DNA of 64,000 nt from Begonia masoniana (Eukaryota > Streptophyta > Magnoliopsida > Cucurbitales > Begoniaceae): NCBI GenBank assembly GCA_022432975.1, contig CM039502.1:9157151-9221150 (forward strand). The letters run 5' to 3'. Shown here piece after piece: positions 1 to 12,039 of this stretch (the stretch's first letter is position 1; the number at the start of each line of letters is the position of its first letter). Made by a program: the position numbers and the translations under genes. The notes under the pieces are model-generated. The model did no database searches. It was not told where the DNA came from and saw nothing but the letters and a program-made list of their open reading frames with translations.

Positions 1-1070
1 ACGACGTACGGTGTAGGCCAATTGGCCAGAGAAGAATCACGAGAACTTACCTGACGTCCGTTGCAAGGCTAGCTCCGTCCACGAGCGTGGTTCACCTACG
101 CAATTGTTATCAATTTGTCGTTAATACGAGCTTAAACAATAATATGTCCAAATTTAACAAAAACCTTAACTAATGAATTTCCTAAAATCTTCCCCTAACT
201 AATCGAAGTATTTAAACAACGATTAACGCTCGATAGTTTAAAATCACAATTAATGAGTTTTCCTAAAAACCCGAAAATTCTCCAATTTTAACATTTCTCA
301 CAATTCACTCTAATTCCGTCCAATAACGTTCAATACGTCCTTTATATCGTTAATTACTATAAACCTATTAATTTCGGACTCTAATTTGGGTTCGGTAAAA
401 ACCGACCTAAAACTTCGAACGCGCGTAACTTTTGCGTCGGTTATCGGAATCGAACGATTCCAGTGGCCACGTACTCCTCTAATAACCTATTTTAATCTGC
501 CAAAAGGAATTTTAAAACAAACGACCGGAGCTAGGTCAATTTGTCAAAAACCCGAAACTGCCCTTTTTTGGAAAATTCCACTTTTTCGATTTTTCATCAA
601 ATCCCATCAATTTCTTCACTAATCTATCCTTTTAACATCTAATTAACATAAACTAACCTAAAATCGAAGTTCCAATTCATAAACCCGAATTGCCCTAATC
701 GGGCTTCACTGGAATTTCGCCCAAACCGGGCTTACCACTGCCAGGCGACCGAAGCCGGACCAAGGGTTGGCAAACCCAAGCCGGTGGTGACCGAAAACGG
801 CCGGTGATCGGAGCTCAATCGAGCTCGCCACCCTCGACCACAAACCGAACCAAAACAGGAGGAAAAACGAGCTTACCGGCCGGGTTGCGCGCAGAGACGG
901 GCCGGAAATGGCAGCCCAAGCTGCGCCGCCGTCGTCTGGCCGGAGAGGGTCGGAAGTCGCCGGCGTTCGTCGATCGTCGCCTCCCTCGTCGCTGCCCTGT
1001 CTTCGTTCACGGGGAGCTCGAACACAAAATGGTTTCCAAAACCATTTTGTGTTGTTTTATTTTTTATTTA

Positions 1071-1103
<33 letters not shown>

Positions 1104-1341
1104 CTAACCATTAATCAAATCCTCACTTATCGTTTTGCTTTTCCGTAAATTTCGTTAAATCTCGTTCTTAATTGACCCACGACTTAATTTCACTGGAAAT
1201 ACCTGGAAATACCCGAATCTAAATTAATTAACCAATTATGTTAACCAACTTTATTCACTTTTCTTTTAAATTACTTAAAACAATTATTTATTAAACAATT
1301 ACCTATCATTTTATTTTCTCTTAAAAATCCTGGGCGTTACA
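1..1341. mobile_element. LTR fragment (Gypsy-like), cut by the window edge
   Basis: The stretch resembles the inner and 3' part of the complete solo LTR at 59810-62273. Both share a block beginning near base 5 here and near 61331 there (a GATGTACGGTGTAGGCC-like start, then 'CACGAGAACTTACCT'), and both end in '..TTACA'. The terminus here is GGGCGTTACA at 1332-1341, directly followed by Mutator transposase coding sequence, so the LTR sits inside that gene. A short AAT microsatellite lies at about 1073-1101. The left end and target duplication are outside the window, so solo LTR and 3' LTR of a longer element cannot be told apart. ORFs inside it look like chance. Confidence 0.7.
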
Positions 1342-2644
1342 ATTACTCACAGCAGTGAGTATCGATGACAACGATGGAATATATCCCGTTCCAGTTGCCA
1401 ATGTCGAAAGAGAGTTCGAGGACACATGGACGTGGTTTTTGCAACACCTGAAGCGAGACCTGAACCTTGGCGAGGGAGATGGATGGACATTTATTTCTGA
1501 TCGACAAAAGGTATAATACATTTATAATTGCGATTCTTAATTTAATTAATTTATTTTATTAATTTATTTTATTAATTTATTCACGGGTCGTATTAATTTA
1601 ATTAATTAATTTAATTTTCTTGGAAATTTCAGGGGTTATTGAATGCCGTGGAAAAGGATTTAAAGATTCCGAGCAGCGCTTCTGCCTCCGGCATATGTAC
1701 GCAAACTTCAAATCCCTGTTCCGGGGCAGAGCATACCGAGATGCAATGTGGAGTGCGGCCAGGGCACCGACAGAGTATCATTTCAACCACGAAATGAGCA
1801 AATTATTGCAGCTTAGCCCAGATGCCCACGCATGGCTGCGAGCAGAAGAGCCTAAATATTGGGCTTCTCATGCCGTCTCTTGGGTCCCCAAGTGCGATAT
1901 GGGTCTGAATAATTTGAGTGAGTCATTCAATGCAGTTCTACTACCTGCGAGGGACAAGCCGATCTTGACCATGTTCGAGCTGATTTGAAAGTGTATGATG
2001 ACTCACATCATCAAGAAATTTGAGAAGTTGGCTCAATCAACAAACCTACTGTGTCCCAAGATTAAAGATAAGCTTCACAAGATAGTAATGGCAGCTCAAC
2101 ATTGGAGTGCTCAGCCTGCGGGAGATGCACGATTTGAGGTGAGTAACGGCCACGAACAATATACAGTTGACATGGATACGTGTATGTGCAACTGCACCAG
2201 GTGGATGCGTACTGGAATTCCGTGTGTAAATGTCATTCAATGCATCCGGTTCATGAGAATGCCACCAGAAAATTACGTGCATCCATGCTACCTCCGGGTG
2301 ACCTACCTGCAGATGTACTCACAGTTTATACGACCCGTGAGCGGCAATCAAATGTGGCCGGTAGTGACAGATGTGAAGAAACTCATCCCGTCGAGAAGAT
2401 ATCGCCAACCTGGTAGGCCAAAGAAGACAAAGTACGGGATGTCAACGAGCCATCGAGTTTGACAATGAGTAGGCGGAACTCGAAGATGACGTGCAGTATA
2501 TGTCGGCAGAAGGGGCACAATAGTCGCACTTGTCCTCAACGGGGATCCACTTCAGGAGCTGCTATTGAAGACACGTTTATAGGATTCAACACAGCTGAAG
2601 GGACGCAAGAATCTGCGACACGCGGCCGACGCAGAAATAATTGA
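1342..2644 (+). pseudogene. Mutator-like (MuDR/MULE) transposase, C-terminal half, decayed
   Basis: Conceptual translation gives the MULE core (a DDNDGIYPV..W.WFL..L block, then WTFISDRQK), an intron at about 1510-1630, then 'EQRFCLRHMYANF', the C-terminal transposase part, a SWIM-like Cys motif (CMCNC..GIPC at about 2188-2235) and a CCHC zinc knuckle (CSIC..GHNSRTC at about 2493-2532). This is the domain order of plant MuDR-type transposases. Lesions seen: the N-terminal half is cut off by the LTR, there is a frameshift near 1665-1675, an in-frame TGA at 1986-1988, and another frameshift near 2440-2465. The expected SWIM histidine is asparagine (CVN). It is a dead copy; family assignment is confident. 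Confidence 0.85.
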
Positions 2645-3105
2645 TCGTTATTAATTATGTTGCAAGTGACCGTTACAATTATATATATTTATCAGTCTAA
2701 TTAGTTTTCTTCTTATTTATGTGATATATAAAAAATAAAAATTAAAACAAACAAAATGAAAAATAATAATGGATTTATTAATAATTACTGGAAGTTAATT
2801 TATTTAATTTAATTTAATTTAACAAATTAATTAATAAATAATTTATTACTAGATAATTAAATTAATTAATTAAATTTTTAAAAAAAATTGACAGAGTTTC
2901 GTTTGTTTTATGACTCCCCCCATAGCAATCTTCAGACAATTCCTGCATATTCAGATTGCGCATATATACCCAACAGCCAGATCCAGTACACAAATAATCT
3001 AAACTAAACGAAAATAAACTACGTAACAATCATCAACTAAAGAGTAAATTACAAGAAACTAAAATAAAGAGTACATTACAAAAAAATCAACTACAGTCAA
3101 CTAAA
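2645..3105. other. AT-rich spacer inside the Mutator-like element
   Basis: This stretch separates the 3' end of the transposase remnant from the 3' end of the opposite-strand gene. It consists mostly of TTAATTTAATT-type sequence. No coding signal or structured repeat is visible, apart from short direct repeats such as 'agtaaattacaagaaac' / 'gagtacattacaaaaa' near 3043-3080. The two genes of the element converge here. Confidence 0.5.
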
Positions 3106-4407
3106 CTACAGTAAGGGTGGGGGATCATCGCACTCATCGACGCCGGGTGGGGGATCATCGGCATCATCGACGCCGCCTCTATGCCGAGGCTCGAAGTAGT
3201 TTTCGACCCGCAATTGGGACACTCTCATCAACTCCAGCCTTTCCTGCAGGATGTCCCACCTCTGATCCCACCTTTCCTGCATCGCATCCAGCCTCTGATC
3301 GAACCTCTCCTGCACCGCATCGATCCTCTGATGCAGACTCTGTCTCATCTCAACAAGATAATTATATATCCCCATGTGAGATCCCTGCTCCGACGTACTA
3401 GCCTCGTGAGGGTACAATGGCGGCGCGGTGGCGTACTCGGTGTATTAGGCATCATCGGGGGCGGAGGCATCCTCCATAGGAACATCCCGAGATGTGGAGG
3501 CTCCGAGATGACCCTTGGGCATCCAAGAACCGTCGACTTCGACTAGGCCCATTCGAGTCAAATGAGTCCTGTCAAATACATCGACAGATCTGTGGGCTAG
3601 CAGCTGCTCTCCGGCTGGAGGTTGAATCTGAGCTCGCTGTAGGATCTTCCAAATTAAGGTCTCATACGGTAGATTCTTATTCTTCGTTCGCCCTATCTCT
3701 TGCATGTGACCCACAATCATGTACCCTGGGTCGAACAGCTGGCTGGTGTATAGCTTCTGCATCACATAGAGATCCATCTAGCTAACAAGATCTATGTGTC
3801 CATCCCTCGGAAGAATGGTGTGGCTGATGAGGTTGTGAATAACCCGAGCTTTGACATTCAAGTCCTTCGATCTCAGCTTCACGAACCCAGCAAGCTCTTA
3901 ATTACGGTGGATTTGCCGCATAAACATTAGGCCTTCTTCTGCGCTGGTAAATTCACACGGTTTGGAAGCGTGATAATATTGCTCGGCGTCGTCCTCAATG
4001 GCAAATCCGAGCAGCTCATTAATGATTTCTGCATTTACGGCGACGTTTGAACCGAAAAGGGACGTCCTCAAATGACCTGTACTCTCGGCAATACGCATAT
4101 TCGCATAAAACAGGCGAACAACTCTGTCGCAGCTCTCGCCCCTCATGCCATACACACCGTGTAAAAAGATGTCGTCAAACATCTCCTTGATCCCGAAACC
4201 CTCCCAACCACTGAAGTCGGCAGTCTTCCCGTAAAAAATGGATCGAATTCTCATATCTTGATCGTATTGCTCCTTTGTAGCCCGACTTCGAAACTCCATC
4301 GAATAACAGCCCGGGGGCGGTTGCCGCTCTTCCTCTGTCGCCTGGTTTGATGTTTCACCTTGTTCATTCCGTCGCGGAGCTTTTCTACCCATAAATGTTC
4401 TCGGCAT
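3106..4407 (-). pseudogene. Transposase_32-like (putative plant transposon protein) gene with three in-frame stops
   Basis: Reading leftwards from the ATG at 4405-4407, one frame stays usable for 434 codons. It is broken by TAA at 3898-3900, TAG at 3778-3780 and TAA at 3445-3447, and finally ends at 3106. The N-terminal part (a FYGKTADFSGWEGFGI block, then an NEIINELLGF-like stretch) resembles the 'putative plant transposon protein' domain (Pfam Transposase_32) common in plant repeats. I know no proven enzymatic role. The last ~100 codons hold charged repeats of about 11 residues (QERFDQRLDAMQERWDQRWD), likely a coiled coil. It is convergent with the Mutator transposase and was probably carried by the same element, but a separate insertion cannot be excluded. 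Confidence 0.7.
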
Positions 4408-6004
4408 TTTCGGGATTTTTCAAATTTTTCGGGGGTCGAAGATTCGGGTTTTTTTTTCTGGTTTGTCGCCTAACTAACCTCACAAAATGAGGATTTTCAG
4501 CGCGAAAATCCTGAAATCTGGACAAAATCGGTTTGGATTTGGCTCAGATTAGGGTTTGGTGGCTCGGTTTAAGGTTTGGTTGCTCCGATTTAGGTGGTTT
4601 AGGATGAGTTTTGGAAGATTTCGGCGATTTTGGCAGCACCACGGTGGATTCTGAAAATTTTACGGAGAGAAACTGTCGGGTTTCGTCGTGAAAATCGTCA
4701 AAATGAGCCTCTGTCGACGTTATACTATCGCAGACCGGGTACCCGTTTGAGAGTAAACACCCCCCGGATACGTCCTAACGGGTACCCGTATGAAGAACAA
4801 GGGTACCCGTTTGATGAACATTCAACCAACGGGTACCTGTATGAAGAACACGGCAACCCGTTGTTTGAATGTCAATTTTTTGTTGAAGAACCTCTCGCAC
4901 GTGAGGTGCACGTGGCCCTTAATGAGAATTGGTTGCCGTTATCTGTACGCGGCCACCGTTCTCAGTTAAGGCAACAGTGCCTTTTTTTTATTTTACTCTT
5001 TTTTGTTTTTTTTTTTTCATTTATTTACCGGTCGAAGAAATAAATTAAAACTATTAACGATCACGTGCATCATAATAAATTAAAATTATTAAGAAGAAAT
5101 AAATTAAAATTATTTCAAAATAATTAAAACAGTCACGTGCATCATAATTAATAACGATCAATTATTGGATACTCAACTACCCTCGTGAAGATGTGAGAAT
5201 CGATAAAACTCTTTATTTCAACGGGTTGCTCGTCTTGCATCGGCGACGCATGAAGTCGCCATTCACAACTAGCTACACATTTAGCCGTCAGTCATCGTTT
5301 GTGGCTTTGAGTGAATTTGATGCTATAGCTATTTTTCACCGCATATTCCATTATTTCGTGTTTAATTTCCTGCATCAACTATAATTTTTCCCTAAATAAA
5401 AACTCATTTGAGAAGAGTTAGAGAGATAAGAAAAGAGAATAGTGGGAGGTGGTACGAGAAGAGGAGGGGAGACAGCCTTTAAATAGGCCTGGAGAACGGG
5501 TACCCAGGGGTATCCGAACGAGTACCCGTCGTCACCAGTTCAGCCCGTGATCCAGCAAATAATTGATCACGGGTCTGACAGAGGACGGGTTGTCGCATCA
5601 GAAGAACGGAAACCCGTTCTCCGTCACGAGCACATGAGGTGATTACGGGGGGTCTTCAGCCTCTGAAATGAGTGATCGGGGAGAACGGGTACCCGCGTTT
5701 GGAGAAAGGGTACCCGTTTTCCCTCAGGGGCGTTTCAGAGGGTGAAGACCCCCCGCGAACGTGAGGCGCAAGTGCACGCGGGGTGTTTTCACCCTCTAAA
5801 ATGCCCCCGAGGGGAAACGGGTACCCTTTCTCCCAACGCGGGTACTCGTTCTCCCTGGATCACTCCCCGCAGATGGTAAGCGGGTACCCGCAAAGCCATA
5901 TTTTGTCCATTTACAATATTTCGAGCCATTTTTTACACGAAAACATAGTTGGATCCATTTTTTACAGTCAATCGATAGTTGAGTCCAAAAAATGCATTTT
6001 ACCC
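4408..6004. mobile_element. Subterminal, palindrome-rich tail of the Mutator-like element
   Basis: The stretch carries at least ten copies or near-copies of the 12-base palindrome ACGGGTACCCGT (about 4738, 4780, 4800, 4828, 5497, 5518, 5686, 5710, 5817, 5840, 5880) and an inverted repeat at 5672-5865. The proposed outer end is 6001-6004: on the minus strand the element would start GGGTAAAATGC, like Mutator-type termini. The other terminus is outside the window, so the boundary is inferred. An upstream region for the Transposase_32-like gene would lie at 4408-4700. The AT-rich block 5040-5480 shows no gene. Confidence 0.5.
5672..5865. repeat. Imperfect inverted repeat (arms about 87 nt)
   Basis: Left arm 5672-5757 and right arm 5777-5865 are reverse complements at close to 90% by eye, with a loop of about 19 nt. 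The arms contain the GGGTACCC motifs, so the structure is a hairpin built from smaller palindromes. It would fold as a long stem if transcribed. Confidence 0.85.
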
Positions 6005-6363
6005 TATCATAAATTACAGATAATTTCTTATATTAGTTGTATTATAATTTCATTAATTAGTATTTGACAAGTCAATAAATTTTATAAAAGAGTAGAATAA
6101 AACATTAAACATAATATTATTCTTCTGTAAATATTTGAATTTAAATAAATGCATATTTTGAAAGGAAAATAAATGTAAAATATGAAAAGAGGAAGAAGCA
6201 ACCACTCTAGTCCTTCAAATCAACAAAACGAGAGAATCGAGATTTCACGACATCTCCGTGGTCCGCCATTTTCACTTCGAACGGAGCTACTCGATCTTCC
6301 GTTTTCTGCCTCCTAAACTCCTAAAGCTTTCATATTGGTTTGCGTGGGTTGAAAAGCTTAGAA

Positions 6364-6435
6364 ATGAGAAGATTCTGCGCCGTCTTCTCTGCGCAGCTCG
6401 TTTCTATACCTAGAGTTATTCCCTGTTCTACAAGG
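6364..6435 (+). pseudogene. Orphan first exon of an mTERF gene (unit A)
   Basis: The ATG at 6364 starts a short reading frame MRRFCAVFSAQLVSIPR.. that ends at a GT donor (AAG|GTATAC). It resembles exon 1 of the intact mTERF genes downstream (both begin MRRF and stop at a similar donor after about 24 codons). No exon 2-4 follows; about 50 bases later the hAT element begins. The same exon with its 5' flank is found at 19136 in unit B. It is probably the remains of an earlier tandem mTERF copy that lost its body. Confidence 0.6.
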
Positions 6436-8289
6436 TATACTATTCTCCTCTCTGGAATGAGACTTGCAGTGGGATTCCGCTTGCACTAGGGGTGTGCAAA
6501 ACCGGTTTCGGTTCGGTTTTGGAGAAAAATCGAACCAAACCAATCGGTTTCAGTTTCAGACTTACAAAACCGAAACCGGTTTTGTAGCATACCTAAACCG
6601 AACCTAAACCTTTGGTTCGGTTTCGGTTCGATTTCGATTTTACAACCTATTTTCCAAAAAATAAAAAAAATTTAAATTTAAATTGGTAGAGATAAAAAAC
6701 AATTAGATATATAGTCAAATATAAATAAATAAAAATGTATTAGAAGAATAAAAAACGAAAGTAAAGTCAAAAATCAAAATAACAATAAATCCTTTTAGGA
6801 AATAAAAGTAATATCATAATAAAAGTAATAATATCAATTTATCAAATATCAACGGCCACGATAGAGAAACAAACAAAATATCAAACAGAATATTCGCCCC
6901 AAGCCTTCAACTATTCCACCAATATTGGAAGAATATCCTCTTCTCCATTAGTTGATGTGAAATCTACAAAATATAATTGATAAACCAATTACATAAATGA
7001 ATTAGAAGTATGAAACGAAAAGAAAACAAAGATATAAAATAAAACAGTACATACCTTTTTCAATTTCATCAATCTTTGCCACTGAATAATTAAAGTTGGT
7101 AGATTGATGTTTTGCCGTCCGAATCAAACTTTGAGTGCAAATAAGCGCCTTGACAGTCTTTGGGGACAAAGAACTACGAAATGAATCGAGCACACGTCCT
7201 CCGTTACTAAAGGCTGATTCTGAAGCAACTGTTGAAATGAGGATAACTAATTTATCCCTTGCTATTTTACTCAATAGTGGAAATTTAAAAGAATTCACTT
7301 TTCACCATGCTAGAATATCAATTTTATCTGAAAACTTTATTAATCGTTCAGATAAATTGATGAACTTCAGTCTGATTATTTGAATCGCCATCCTCATCTT
7401 GATTATTAAAAAACATCTCATGCACCTTATTCCGGGTTGAAGTACTACTTTGTCTCGTTACGGTAGAAGTCGTTCCAACTATCATACTAGAATTGTCTTT
7501 TGAAGTATCAAAATCAGATTTATAAAGGAGATATAATCTTTCCATCACAATTTCTACTTGTCCCACTAAATCATTTGCCTTGTCACTATCAAACAACATG
7601 GTGAGACAATGTTTCAAAAACTTCATTTTATATCTAGGGTCTAGTATAATTGCTACACACATCAACATATTGAATTTATCACAACTCCCCCAATATTTGT
7701 CAAACTTTCTTTGCATGTCAATAGTCATTCTTCTCAACAATGGATTATCACACTGAGCGTGCTCTTGGATAATCATTTTCAAATTACACACTTCACTAAT
7801 ATAAATATTAGAGGTGACATGTGAGGAGGCCGAAACAGAAACAGTTGTATCGTAAAAGATCTTCAAAAACTTGACAAGCTCTCTAATATTAGCCCAGTCT
7901 TCTATTGTGAGTGGTCTTTCACTTTCCCCGCCCAAATCAAGAAATTAATGACTACCTTCTCTTTCATACTTTCGGCGCTTTCTACATTAAATATGTAGAA
8001 TTCCATCTAGTAGGTACGTCAGACAAACATTACTTTTGCAAGTAATCTTTACATTTTCAACACAATTTTTAAATTGCTGTAGCCTTGCAGGAGAAGATCG
8101 AACATATTTCACCATTCTACGAACTCTTGCAATAGACTCTTGATGATCTTTTAAAGCATCACACATAATCAAATTCAAAATATGTGCAAAACATCTCACA
8201 TGCATGTGTTCTCCATTCAAAACTAATCCATTCTAATTTCTAATACTTTTGACCAAATACGAAATTGCAACTTCATTCGATGAAGCATT

Positions 8290-10548
8290 TGTTGACTTAT
8301 TGAGTGTTTAAGTCTAAATATGTTTTTGATGATGTATTTATATGTTAGATTATTTTAATATAGAGAAGAATGAATTATGCATATGAGTTTAATCCGTTGA
8401 AATGCCCTTAAAAGGGTATTTTGGTTTCTAACAATGTGGTTAAGTGTTCATGGAGCTAATAGTAAACATGGCTGAAAATTGATAAACAAAGTGTTTCATC
8501 ATCCGCTGGTGTTTACAGCTTACATCCACCGTGAAGTAGAAAAGATTGCTTACAGCTAAAAGAGGACTTCAACCGATCGCTAAAAGAGGACTTCAACCGA
8601 TCGCTAAAAGAGGACTTCAACCGATCGCTAAAAGAGGACTTCAACCGATCGCTAAAAGAGGACTTCAACCGATCGCTAAAAGAGGACTTCAACCGATCGC
8701 TAAAAGAGGACTTCAACCGATCGCTAAAAGAGGACTTCAACCGATCGCTAAAAGAGGACTTCAACCGATCGCTAAAAGAGGACTTCAACCGATCGCTAAA
8801 AGAGGACTTCAACCGATCGCTAAAAGAGGACTTCAACCGATCGCTAAAAGAGGACTTCAACCGATCGCTAAAAGAGGACTTCAACCGATCGCTAAAAGAG
8901 GACTTCAACCGATCGCTAAAAGAGGACTTCAACCGATCGCTAAAAGAGGACTTCAACCGATCGCTAAAAGAGGACTTCAACCGATCGCTAAAAGAGGACT
9001 TCAACCGATCGCTAAAAGAGGACTTCAACCGATCGCTAAAAGAGGACTTCAACCGATCGCTAAAAGAGGACTTCAACCGATCGCTAAAAGAGGACTTCAA
9101 CCGATCGCTAAAAGAGGACTTCAACCGATCGCTAAAAGAGGACTTCAACCGATCGCTAAAAGAGGACTTCAACCGATCGCTAAAAGAGGACTTCAACCGA
9201 TCGCTAAAAGAGGACTTCAACCGATCGCTAAAAGAGGACTTCAACCGATCGCTAAAAGAGGACTTCAACCGATCGCTAAAAGAGGACTTCAACCGATCGC
9301 TAAAAGAGGACTTCAACCGATCGCTAAAAGAGGACTTCAACCGATCGCTAAAAGAGGACTTCAACCGATCGCTAAAAGAGGACTTCAACCGATCGCTAAA
9401 AGAGGACTTCAACCGATCGCTAAAAGAGGACTTCAACCGATCGCTAAAAGAGGACTTCAACCGATCGCTAAAAGAGGACTTCAACCGATCGCTAAAAGAG
9501 GACTTCAACCGATCGCTAAAAGAGGACTTCAACCGATCGCTAAAAGAGGACTTCTTCAACCGATCGCTAAAAGAGGACTTCAACCGATCGCTAAACGACA
9601 AAGAAAAGATTACTTCAACCGATCGCTAAAAGAGGACTTCAACCGATCGCTAAACGACAAAATAGCAACATATACCAATGGCGGTTCAGCATTTTAAAGT
9701 GCATCTACCGATGGCGGTTCAGCTCTTTAAAATAACATATACCAATGTCGGTTCAAGATTCATAAAGCTTCACCTACCGAAGGCGGTGCAAATTTATAAG
9801 TTGCATCTACCGATGGTGGATCAAGTATTTCAAAGGCAACATCATCCGGTGTACAGTATCTTCTGCCAGAATTCAAATTTACCGCGAAGCGATAGCGAAA
9901 GTCATCCAGTGCTTTAACTCCTGTCCACTAATGGCGAAGCACGGAAACAACTTCAGAACGCAACGGCTAGCTGTCTAAGTACGGATGCTTCTCCAACGGT
10001 AATATAATTCTATATCCAGAAAGAAGCAATTAATGAAGAGAGTCGATTGCAGTCAGAGTATTTAAGTCAAGAAGATAGCTCGAAGAAACTTTTTGCGAAT
10101 TTCATTTTGAGCCCTAACGAGCGAAATTTTTTAATACTCTGTATTTTCTACACCTCTCGATTCTGTAACTTGAGATTTTTATCTTTGAGAGAGTGTAGGT
10201 TGTGCAAACATTTTACAAACTTAAAAGTCTGTAAAAGGCAGTGTATTGTCGCCCGTGAAGAACAATCCAGATCTGTGTAAGGCTGTGGATCGACGCCCGG
10301 AAAGTTTGATTGTGTTTTCTCGTGAGGAGAAGGTTAAGAATCTTCAAGGGGGAGCCTTGGAGCGTGGATGTAGGCACGTTTAGCCGAACCACGTTAAAAA
10401 TCCTGGTGTTAATTTCTCTCTCTCTCACTCTATTTTATTTGGTTGTTATTGTTAACTTAGAAGTTTAAGACAAGAGAGAAATCATTTAGATTAATTAATT
10501 AAGTTTAAAAGTCTAATTCACCCCCTCTTAGACAATCTCGATCCTACA
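8290..10548 (+). mobile_element. Copia-type solo LTR (2259 bp) inside hAT element 1
   Basis: It runs from TGTTGACTTA to CGATCCTACA with a 5-bp duplication GCATT (8285-8289 and 10549-10553). The duplicated bases lie within the hAT transposase VDNA-S codons, so the insertion point is exact. The LTR ends with the 'ATTCACCCCCTCTTAGA' type sequence common at the 3' end of plant Copia LTRs. About half of it is a 24-bp tandem array. Related LTR sequence starts at 63148. Confidence 0.92.
8555..9655. repeat. 24-bp minisatellite, about 43 near-identical units
   Basis: The unit GCTAAAAGAGGACTTCAACC+GATC repeats almost without change from 8555 to about 9590. One unit has a 3-base insertion (9553-9555), and degenerate units (GCTAAACGACAAA variants) follow up to about 9655. 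Because 24 is a multiple of 3 and the unit has no stop in some frames, it opens ORFs of more than 360 codons on both strands. These are by-products (AKRGLQPI and SSFSDRLK repeats), not genes. Confidence 0.97.
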
Positions 10549-11173
10549 GCATTGTCAACTGTAATCGTCAAAACATTTTCAATTCCCCATTCAAACAAAC
10601 ATCTTTCTATTTCTTTACTAATCGTTTCGCCTTTATGATTCGAAATCAAGCAAAAATTGATAATTCTCTTACTCAATATCCAATCACTATCAATGTAATG
10701 AGCAGTTAATACCATGTAATTCAAATTTTGCACAGAAGTCCATGTATCGGTAGTCAAGCATACTCGTTGAGATGTATTTCTAAAATAATCTTTCAATTTC
10801 AATTTTTCTTTCTCATAAATACTCATAATATCTCGTCCAATGGTAGTTCTAGAAGCTATGGAAAACTTAGGTTGAACATATTGCGAATATGTTCTAAAAC
10901 CCTCTCCTTCAACAAATTTTAAAGGCAATTCATCAACAATAATCATCTTTGCAAGCAATTCTCGACAAGTTTCAAGACTAAAACAAGTTACACTCGATTC
11001 CCCTCCCATATTCTGAAAGCTTAATGTCTTTTGCTTCCTATCAACACTTGCCAATAATTTGTTGCAATTAAGAATGTGTTTTTTCAAGTTTGTTGTCTCA
11101 TTCTTCGATGGATGACATGCATATGACTGTGAGCAATGGTTACATTTTGCTCTAGGATTGCTACTATCAGAAC

Positions 11174-12039
11174 TGTGATGACCCGAATGTGAACGTATGT
11201 GTACGACTGCGGGGTAAACCTCGAGTTACGGGGCAAACCTCGGGACCTAAGCCGAGTGTAGGCGAATCCCGGACTCGAGTATAGGCAAATCCCGGGTCGT
11301 AAAGAGGGGGTTGTCACAATCCCACATCGCTTGGGGAAGTACATAGAAATGAAACATATGTAAGAGATCCCTCCCAAGATAGCAAGACGCGTTTTGGAGC
11401 ACAATTGACAACGGATCCCATAAGAACTCCGAAGTTAAAAGTGCTTCGACGAGAGCAATTTCAGGTTGGGTGACCTTCCGGGAAGTTCTCGCCAAACAAA
11501 GCCGTGAGGGGAGGATATTGGGCTGCGGCCCAATCCCCAGAGCGGACAATATCTTGCTGGAAATATGGGTCGTTACAAATGGTATCAGAGCCTATACCTA
11601 ATCAGAAATGTGGCCAACGAGGACGTTGGGCCCCCGAGGGGGAGTGATTGTGATGACCCGAATGTGAACGTATGTGTACGACTGCGGGGCAAACCTCGAG
11701 TTACGGGGCAAACCTCGGGACCTAAGTCGAGTGTAGGCGAATCCTGGACTCGAGTATAGGCAAATCCCAGGTCGTAAAGAGGGGGTTGTCACAATCCCAC
11801 ATCGCTTGGGAAGTACATAGAAATGAAACATATGTAAGAGATCCCTCCCAAGATAGCAAGACGCGTTTTGGAGCACAATTGGCAACGGATCCCATAAGAA
11901 CTCTGCTTCGGCGAGAGCAATTCCAGGTTGGGTGACCTTCCGGGAAGTTCTCGCCAAACAAAGCAGTGAGGAGAGGATTTTGGGCTGCGGCCCAATCCCC
12001 AGAGCGGACAATATCTTGCTGGGAATAGGGGTCGTTACA
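11174..12039 (+). mobile_element. TRIM retrotransposon (866 bp) inside hAT element 1
   Basis: Two LTRs of 404 bp (11174-11577) and 391 bp (11649-12039), both TGTGATGACC..GTTACA, flank only 71 bp of internal sequence. A 5-bp duplication AGAAC lies at 11169-11173 and 12040-12044. The internal part has a primer-binding site TGGTATCAGAGC (11580-11591), complementary to the 3' end of initiator tRNA-Met, and a purine-rich tract GAGGGGGAGTGA just before the second LTR. It has no coding capacity, so it is a terminal-repeat retrotransposon in miniature mobilised in trans. The LTRs differ by small indels, so it is not brand new. Confidence 0.95.

Noticed and set aside
8555..9590. CRISPR-like array
   Set aside because: Units are contiguous without unique spacers, and the host is a plant nucleus.
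8513..9697. Two ORFs of 362 and 383 codons with 8-residue repeats
   Set aside because: Products of the 24-bp array inside a solo LTR; no start context and no family.
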